Source of the DNA: Pseudomonas paeninsulae | GTDB taxonomy: Bacteria; Pseudomonadota; Gammaproteobacteria; Pseudomonadales; Pseudomonadaceae | DNA: 64,000 bases | Direction: 5' to 3' | NCBI RefSeq assembly: GCF_035621475.1 | Contig: NZ_CP141799.1 | Span: 466,001-530,000 of the forward strand | Shown: positions 58,935 through 64,000 of the stretch, in pieces | Numbering within the stretch: position 1 is the first letter of the stretch | Layout: every line of letters starts with the position of its first letter | Notes under the pieces: model-generated | What the model was told of the DNA's origin: nothing | Seen by the model: only the letters and a program-made list of their open reading frames with translations | The model's database searches: none | Program-made: the position numbers and the translations under genes

Positions 58935-60428
58935 ATGACCCGCGAAGAATTCCTGCGTTTAGCCGCTGCCGGCTATAACCGCATTCCGCTTGCCTATGAA
59001 ACCCTGGTCGATTTCGACACCCCGTTGTCGATCTACCTGAAGCTGGCCGATGAGGCCAATACCTACCTGCTCGAGTCGGTCCAGGGTGGCGAGAAATGGG
59101 GGCGTTACTCGATTATCGGCCTGCCGGCGCGCACCGTACTGCGCGCTTACGGCCACCGCGTCAGCATCAGCGTCGATGGTGTGGAGGTAGAGCGGCACGA
59201 GTGCGCCGATCCGCTGGCCTTCGTTGAGCAGTTCCAGGCGCGCTACCGGGTGCCGACCCTGCCCGGGCTGCCGCGCTTCAATGGCGGCCTGGTCGGTTAC
59301 TTCGGTTACGACAGCGTGCGTTACGTCGAGCCGAAGCTGGCGGCGGGGAGCAATCCCGACCCGCTGGGTACCCCGGATATCCTGCTGATGGTGTCCGACG
59401 CCGTGGTGGTGTTCGACAACCTGGCCGGCAAGATGCACGCCATCGTCCTCGCCGATCCGGCCGAGGAGGGCGCGTTGGAACAAGGCCAGGCACGCCTGCA
59501 GGAGATCCTGTGCAAGCTGCGCCAGCCGATCACCCCGCGCCTGGGCGTCGACCTGAATGCCCCGCCTGGGGCCGAGCCGGTGTTCCGCTCCAGCTTCAGT
59601 CGCAACGACTACGAGCGCTCGGTCAAGGCGATCAAGGAATACATCCTCGCCGGCGACTGCATGCAAGTGGTGATTTCCCAGCGCATGTCGATTCCGTTCA
59701 AGGCCGCACCGATCGACCTGTACCGGGCGCTGCGCTGCATCAACCCGACGCCTTATATGTACTTCTTCAATTTCGGCGACTTCCATGTGGTCGGCAGCTC
59801 GCCCGAGGTGCTGGTGCGTCTCGAGGACGGCCTGGTCACGGTGCGGCCCATCGCCGGCACCCGTCCGCGCGGCGCCAACGAAGAGGCCGATCTGGCCCTG
59901 GAACAGGATCTGCTCGCGGATGCCAAGGAAGTTGCCGAACACCTGATGCTGATTGATCTGGGCCGCAACGACGTCGGTCGGGTGGCCAGCACCGGCTCGG
60001 TCAAACTCACCGAGAAGATGGTGATCGAGCGCTATTCCAACGTCATGCACATCGTCTCCAATGTTACCGGCCAGCTGAAGCCTGGCTTGAGCGCCATGGA
60101 CGCCCTGCGGGCGATCCTGCCGGCCGGCACCCTGTCCGGAGCGCCGAAGATTCGCGCGATGGAAATCATCGACGAACTGGAGCCGGTCAAACGTGGCGTC
60201 TACGGCGGCGCCGTCGGCTACCTGGCCTGGAACGGCAACATGGACACCGCTATCGCCATCCGCACCGCGGTGATCAAGGACGGCGAGCTGCATGTGCAGG
60301 CTGGCGCCGGCATTGTCGCCGACTCGGTGCCGGCGCTGGAGTGGGAAGAAACCCTGAACAAGCGTCGCGCCATGTTCCGCGCCGTCGCGCTGGCCGAACA
60401 AACCGTCCCTGACCAGAACCAGCGCTGA
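58935..60428 (+). CDS. trpE: anthranilate synthase component I
   Basis: Catalyses chorismate to anthranilate in tryptophan synthesis. 497 residues. The feedback site [15 protein letters not shown] lies near the N-terminus and the chorismate-binding core includes [23 protein letters not shown] and [25 protein letters not shown] precedes the ATG at 58935. It is 11 bases from trpG. Confidence 0.97.
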   Translation: MTREEFLRLAAAGYNRIPLAYETLVDFDTPLSIYLKLADEANTYLLESVQGGEKWGRYSIIGLPARTVLRAYGHRVSISVDGVEVERHECADPLAFVEQFQARYRVPTLPGLPRFNGGLVGYFGYDSVRYVEPKLAAGSNPDPLGTPDILLMVSDAVVVFDNLAGKMHAIVLADPAEEGALEQGQARLQEILCKLRQPITPRLGVDLNAPPGAEPVFRSSFSRNDYERSVKAIKEYILAGDCMQVVISQRMSIPFKAAPIDLYRALRCINPTPYMYFFNFGDFHVVGSSPEVLVRLEDGLVTVRPIAGTRPRGANEEADLALEQDLLADAKEVAEHLMLIDLGRNDVGRVASTGSVKLTEKMVIERYSNVMHIVSNVTGQLKPGLSAMDALRAILPAGTLSGAPKIRAMEIIDELEPVKRGVYGGAVGYLAWNGNMDTAIAIRTAVIKDGELHVQAGAGIVADSVPALEWEETLNKRRAMFRAVALAEQTVPDQNQR

Positions 60429-60439
60429 GGAGTCCTGCC

Positions 60440-61036
60440 ATGCTGCTGATGATCGATAATTACGACTCCTTTACCTACAACGTGGTGCAGTACCTCGGCG
60501 AGTTGGGGGCGGACGTCAAGGTGATCCGTAACGACGAGCTGAGTGTCGCCGAGATCGCCGCCCTGCAACCCGAGCGCATCGTGGTTTCGCCCGGGCCCTG
60601 TACGCCCAACGAGGCCGGCGTGTCGCTGGCGGTCATCCAGCACTTTGCCGGCAAGCTGCCGATCCTCGGCGTCTGCCTGGGCCACCAGAGCATCGGCCAG
60701 GCCTTCGGCGGTGAGGTGGTGCGCGCGCGCCAGGTGATGCACGGCAAGACCAGCCCGGTGTTCCACGAAAATATCGGGGTGTTCGCCGGCCTCAACAATC
60801 CGCTGACGGTGACCCGCTATCATTCCCTGGTGGTCAAGCGTGAAACCCTGCCGGACTGCCTGGAAATGACCGCCTGGACTCAGCTGGAAGATGGCGCGGT
60901 CGATGAAATCATGGGCCTGCGCCACAAGACCCTGCATATCGAGGGCGTGCAGTTCCATCCGGAATCCATTCTCACCGAGCAGGGCCATGAGCTCTTTGCC
61001 AACTTCCTCAAACAACATGGAGGCATGCGCGCATGA
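60440..61036 (+). CDS. trpG: anthranilate synthase component II (glutamine amidotransferase)
   Basis: Supplies ammonia to TrpE. 198 residues; catalytic cysteine in [15 protein letters not shown], and [17 protein letters not shown] with the catalytic His and Glu. GGAG lies in the short gap after trpE. Overlaps trpD by four bases. Confidence 0.97.
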   Translation: MLLMIDNYDSFTYNVVQYLGELGADVKVIRNDELSVAEIAALQPERIVVSPGPCTPNEAGVSLAVIQHFAGKLPILGVCLGHQSIGQAFGGEVVRARQVMHGKTSPVFHENIGVFAGLNNPLTVTRYHSLVVKRETLPDCLEMTAWTQLEDGAVDEIMGLRHKTLHIEGVQFHPESILTEQGHELFANFLKQHGGMRA

Positions 61037-62079
61037 ACATCAAGGAAGCCCTCAATCGGGTTGTCAGTCAGCTCGATCTAAGCACTGCAGAAATGCAGGA
61101 TGTGATGCGCGAGATCATGACCGGCCAGTGTACGGACGCGCAGGTCGGCGCCTTCCTCATGGGCTTGCGCATGAAGAGCGAGACCATCGACGAGATCGTC
61201 GGTGCGGCGCAGCTCATGCGTGAGCTGGCCGCGCCGGTGCAGATCGAGGCCGAGCACCTGGTCGACACCTGCGGCACCGGTGGCGACGGCATGAATATCT
61301 TCAACGTCTCCACCGCGGCGGCCTTCGTCGTTGCCGCGGCCGGTGGCCGGGTGGCCAAGCACGGCAACCGGGCGGTCTCGGGCAAGAGCGGCAGCGCCGA
61401 TCTGCTGGAGGTCGCCGGGGTCAACCTGAACCTGAGCCCCGAGCAGGTGGCGCGCTGTGTCGAGAGCGTGGGAGTCGGCTTCATGTTCGCCCCGGCCCAC
61501 CATGGCGCGATGAAGTACGCCATCGGCCCGCGTCGCGAGCTGGGCCTGCGTACCATCTTCAATATGCTCGGGCCGATGACCAATCCGGCCGGGGTCAAGC
61601 ATCAGGTGCTGGGGGTGTTCAGCAAGGCGCTGTGCCGGCCGTTGGCCGAGGTGCTGCAGCGTCTGGGCAGTGAGCATGTGCTGGTGGTGCATGCCCAGGA
61701 TGGTCTGGATGAGATCAGCCTGGCGGCACCGACCTTCGTTGCCGAACTGAAAAACGGTGTGGTCAGCGAGTACATCATTCAGCCGGAAGATTTCGGCATC
61801 AAGAGCCAGAGCCTGATCGGTTTGACCGTCGATGACGCCGAACAATCGCTGGCACTGATCCGTGATGCGCTAACCAAGCGCAAGGGCGAGCAGGGCCAGA
61901 AGGCGGCCGACATGATCGTGCTGAATGCCGGGGCGGCGCTGTATGCCGCCGATTTGGCCAGCAGCCTGAAAGAGGGTGTTGAACGGGCCCATGATGCGCT
62001 GCATACCGGGCTGGCCTGGGAAAAGCTGCAGGAGTTGGTGTCCTTTACCGCGGTATTCAAGCAGGAGAGTCAAGGGTGA
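61033..62079 (+). CDS. trpD: anthranilate phosphoribosyltransferase
   Basis: Transfers phosphoribose to anthranilate. 348 residues, with [39 protein letters not shown] and [19 protein letters not shown], the PRPP- and anthranilate-binding motifs. Overlaps both trpG and trpC by four bases. Confidence 0.97.
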   Translation: MNIKEALNRVVSQLDLSTAEMQDVMREIMTGQCTDAQVGAFLMGLRMKSETIDEIVGAAQLMRELAAPVQIEAEHLVDTCGTGGDGMNIFNVSTAAAFVVAAAGGRVAKHGNRAVSGKSGSADLLEVAGVNLNLSPEQVARCVESVGVGFMFAPAHHGAMKYAIGPRRELGLRTIFNMLGPMTNPAGVKHQVLGVFSKALCRPLAEVLQRLGSEHVLVVHAQDGLDEISLAAPTFVAELKNGVVSEYIIQPEDFGIKSQSLIGLTVDDAEQSLALIRDALTKRKGEQGQKAADMIVLNAGAALYAADLASSLKEGVERAHDALHTGLAWEKLQELVSFTAVFKQESQG

Positions 62080-62912
62080 GCATTCCAACCATTCTGGAGA
62101 AGATCCTTGCCCGCAAGGCCGAAGAAGTGGCTGAGCGTCGCGCCATCGTCGGTCTCGCGGAAGTCGAGCAGCAAGCCCGTGCCGCCGATACCCCGCGGGG
62201 CTTTGCCCGGGCCTTGCAGGAACAGGCCAAACGCAAGCAACCGGCGGTCATCGCCGAGATCAAGAAGGCTTCGCCGAGCAAGGGGGTGTTGCGTGAGCTA
62301 TTCGTCCCGGCGGACATCGCCCGCAGTTACCAGGCCGGTGGGGCGACTTGCCTGTCGGTGCTGACCGACGAGGATTTCTTCCAGGGCGCCGACCTCTACC
62401 TGCAGGAAGCACGCAACGCCTGCGGCCTGCCGGTGATCCGCAAGGATTTCATGATCGACCCCTACCAGATCGTCGAATCCCGTGCCCTGGGCGCCGATTG
62501 CGTACTGTTGATCGTCGCGGCGCTGTCCGATGCGCAAATGGCCGAATTGGCGGCGACCGCCAAGGCCTTCGATCTCGATGTGTTGGTCGAAGTGCACGAT
62601 GGCGATGAGTTGGAGCGGGCGTTGAATACCCTGGACACCCCGCTGGTGGGAATTAACAACCGTAACCTGCATACCTTCGAACTCGACCTGGAGACCACGC
62701 TGGATCTGTTGCCGCGAATTCCGCGTGACCGCCTGGTGGTGACCGAGAGCGGCATTCTCAATCGCGCCGATGTCGAGCTGATGGAAATCAGCGAGGTGTA
62801 TGCTTTTCTGGTCGGCGAAGCCTTCATGCGTGCGGAAAATCCAGGGATCGAACTGGAGCGGCTGTTCTTTCCCGAGCGCCGGCGGATGATCGCCAGCCCT
62901 GCGGTGGACTGA
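62076..62912 (+). CDS. trpC: indole-3-glycerol phosphate synthase
   Basis: A 278-residue TIM-barrel that closes the indole ring. [39 protein letters not shown] and [11 protein letters not shown] carry the catalytic Lys and Glu residues. Monofunctional, not fused to TrpF, as usual in Pseudomonas. A shared terminator separates it from vfr. Confidence 0.97.
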   Translation: MSIPTILEKILARKAEEVAERRAIVGLAEVEQQARAADTPRGFARALQEQAKRKQPAVIAEIKKASPSKGVLRELFVPADIARSYQAGGATCLSVLTDEDFFQGADLYLQEARNACGLPVIRKDFMIDPYQIVESRALGADCVLLIVAALSDAQMAELAATAKAFDLDVLVEVHDGDELERALNTLDTPLVGINNRNLHTFELDLETTLDLLPRIPRDRLVVTESGILNRADVELMEISEVYAFLVGEAFMRAENPGIELERLFFPERRRMIASPAVD

Positions 62913-62926
62913 TCGCTGCGAATAAC

Positions 62927-62956
62927 AAAAAAGCCGGCGCATGCGCCGGCTTTTTT
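62927..62956. terminator. bidirectional trpC / vfr terminator
   Basis: AAAAAAGCCGGCGCA and TGCGCCGGCTTTTTT form one perfect stem with A/T runs on both sides, serving both converging genes. Confidence 0.9.
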
Positions 62957-62969
62957 ATACCTGGAGACT

Positions 62970-63614
62970 TCAGCGGGTGCCGAACACCACCATGGTTTTA
63001 CCTTTGACGTTGACCAGGCCTTGTTCATCCAGGGCCTTGAGCACGCGACCGACCATCTCGCGCGAGCAGCCGACGATGCGGCCGATTTCCTGGCGGGTGA
63101 TCTTGATCTGCATACCGTCCGGGTGAGTCATGGCGTCCGGCTGTTTGCACAGGTCGAGCAGGGTGCGCGCGACGCGGCCGGTGACATCGAGAAACGCCAG
63201 GTCGCCGACCTTGCGCGTGGTGTTGCGTAGGCGTTCGGCCATCTGGCTGCCGAGGGCGTAGAGGATGTCCGGGTCTTGCTGGGTCAGTTCGCGGAACTTG
63301 GCGTAGCTGAGTTCAGCCACTTCGCATTCGGTCTTGGCGCGCACCCAGGCGCTGCGCTCCTTCTCCGCACCGTCCTTGTCGAACAGGCCCATCTCGCCGA
63401 AGAAATCCCCGGGATTGAGGTAGGCGATGATCATTTCGCGGCCATCGTCGTCCTCGATCAAAATGGTGACCGAACCTTTGACGATGAAGAACAGGGTTTC
63501 GCAGCGATCGCCTGCATAGATGATGGTGCTCTTCGCCGTATAACGGCGGCGGTGACAATGTGCGAGGAGTTTGTCGAAATTCTTGATTTTAGGTGTAAGG
63601 GTAATTGCAACCAT
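62970..63614 (-). CDS. vfr: cyclic-AMP receptor protein Vfr
   Basis: The 214-residue CRP-family global regulator controlling virulence and quorum-sensing genes in Pseudomonas aeruginosa. Cyclic-nucleotide domain [22 protein letters not shown], dimer helix, then a helix-turn-helix [20 protein letters not shown]. The start at 63614 ([13 protein letters not shown]) is that of the family; a 34-codon extension is ignored. Convergent with trpC, as in other pseudomonads. Confidence 0.95.
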   Translation of the reverse strand: MVAITLTPKIKNFDKLLAHCHRRRYTAKSTIIYAGDRCETLFFIVKGSVTILIEDDDGREMIIAYLNPGDFFGEMGLFDKDGAEKERSAWVRAKTECEVAELSYAKFRELTQQDPDILYALGSQMAERLRNTTRKVGDLAFLDVTGRVARTLLDLCKQPDAMTHPDGMQIKITRQEIGRIVGCSREMVGRVLKALDEQGLVNVKGKTMVVFGTR

Positions 63615-63845
63615 GCCCGAGTCCCGAAAATAAAAAGGTAAGCCCTTGTCTGACAGGCAATTTCTTATAGTTATCTGGCCAGTGTGCCAGTAATCCGGCG
63701 TCAGCTTAACAAACACGCCAAGGGCCGGGTCGTTTTTGCGACCTGGCTAGCATCTTGCCGCGGAACTTCCGCCCAGAAGGCTGAAGTCAGGCCGTGAAAA
63801 GGGCTGTGATAAGCTGCGCCCCTTTTTAACAGCGGAGGCTTGCTA

Positions 63846-64000
63846 ATGAAAGCGCGCATTCAATGGGCCGGCGAAGCCCTGTTTATCGGCGAGTCTGGCA
63901 GTGGTCACGCGGTGGTGATGGATGGCCCGCCGGAGAGCGGTGGGCGTAACCTGGGTGTGCGCCCGATGGAGATGTTGCTGATCGGTCTGGGCGGTTGCAG
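63846..64000 (+). CDS. OsmC-family protein (5' part only)
   Basis: The first 51 codons of an OsmC/Ohr-superfamily protein: MKARIQWAGEALFIGESGSG at the start, then LGVRPMEMLLIGLGGC with the expected redox cysteine. GGAGG precedes the ATG. A small OsmC-like gene next to vfr is usual in Pseudomonas. Cut by the window end. Confidence 0.85.
   Translation, partial: MKARIQWAGEALFIGESGSGHAVVMDGPPESGGRNLGVRPMEMLLIGLGGC

Noticed and set aside
58959..60401. 480-codon open frame antisense to trpE
   Set aside because: Fully inside trpE on the opposite strand, rich in His/Arg/Gln from complementing common codons; a shadow frame.

Overview
The window is a high-GC gammaproteobacterial chromosome segment. 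Gene content and order (rpsU-dnaG-rpoD, lptD-surA-pdxA-rsmA-apaG-apaH, amgK-murU, rpe-gph-trpE-trpGDC-vfr, prkA-yeaH-spoVR) and the protein sequences point to Pseudomonas in the broad sense. Most of it is core genome; one interval, about 3.8-17.1 kb, is an accessory island.

Layout. (1) 1-3.6 kb: a dctPQM TRAP uptake operon on the minus strand. Upstream it has a complete-looking sigma54 control region: a -24/-12 element, an IHF site and three copies of a 16-bp operator. (2) 3.8-17.1 kb: an island bounded on the right by an intact tRNA-Ile2 (CAU anticodon) gene and on the left by a 43-nt copy of that tRNA's 3' half plus its terminator. A third, shorter copy at 5.5 kb suggests nested insertions. 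The left module holds a wrecked PAAR-type T6SS effector gene followed by three paralogous small membrane or periplasmic proteins that look like immunity proteins. The right module holds a Septu-like ATPase/HNH pair, a NERD-domain protein, a Fic protein with twin operators, a HipBA pair with its own operator, and a cassette of four amide-bond-hydrolase-like genes preceded by a 41-codon ORF. One of the four is an L-asparaginase fused to a mannose-lectin domain. No integrase gene is visible. (3) 17.2-21 kb: a large periplasmic-sensor/PAS/GGDEF/EAL protein. (4) 21-31 kb: macromolecular synthesis operon, tsaD, plsY, folB-folK and cca. (5) 29.7-34.6 kb: the prkA-yeaH-spoVR stress operon. (6) 34.9-42.7 kb: the envelope/ribosome/vitamin operon lptD-surA-pdxA-rsmA-apaG-apaH-glpE. 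(7) 42.8-46.3 kb: the amgK-murU cell-wall recycling pair, a DnaJ/TerB protein and a DUF3530 protein. (8) 46.5-57.2 kb: a sensor kinase/LuxR-type regulator pair, a polyamine/GABA-type ABC importer and gabD-gabT, which together look like a sense-import-catabolise unit. (9) 57.3-64 kb: rpe-gph, a candidate trp leader peptide, trpE-trpG-trpD-trpC, convergent vfr, and the start of an OsmC-family gene.

The strongest candidate for an undescribed system is the four-gene hydrolase cassette with its small leading ORF (12.4-16.9 kb). Next come the orphan T6SS immunity array at the left island end and the Septu-like pair, whose ATPase has an unusual N-terminal domain. All functional calls come from reading motifs by eye; no database search was run.
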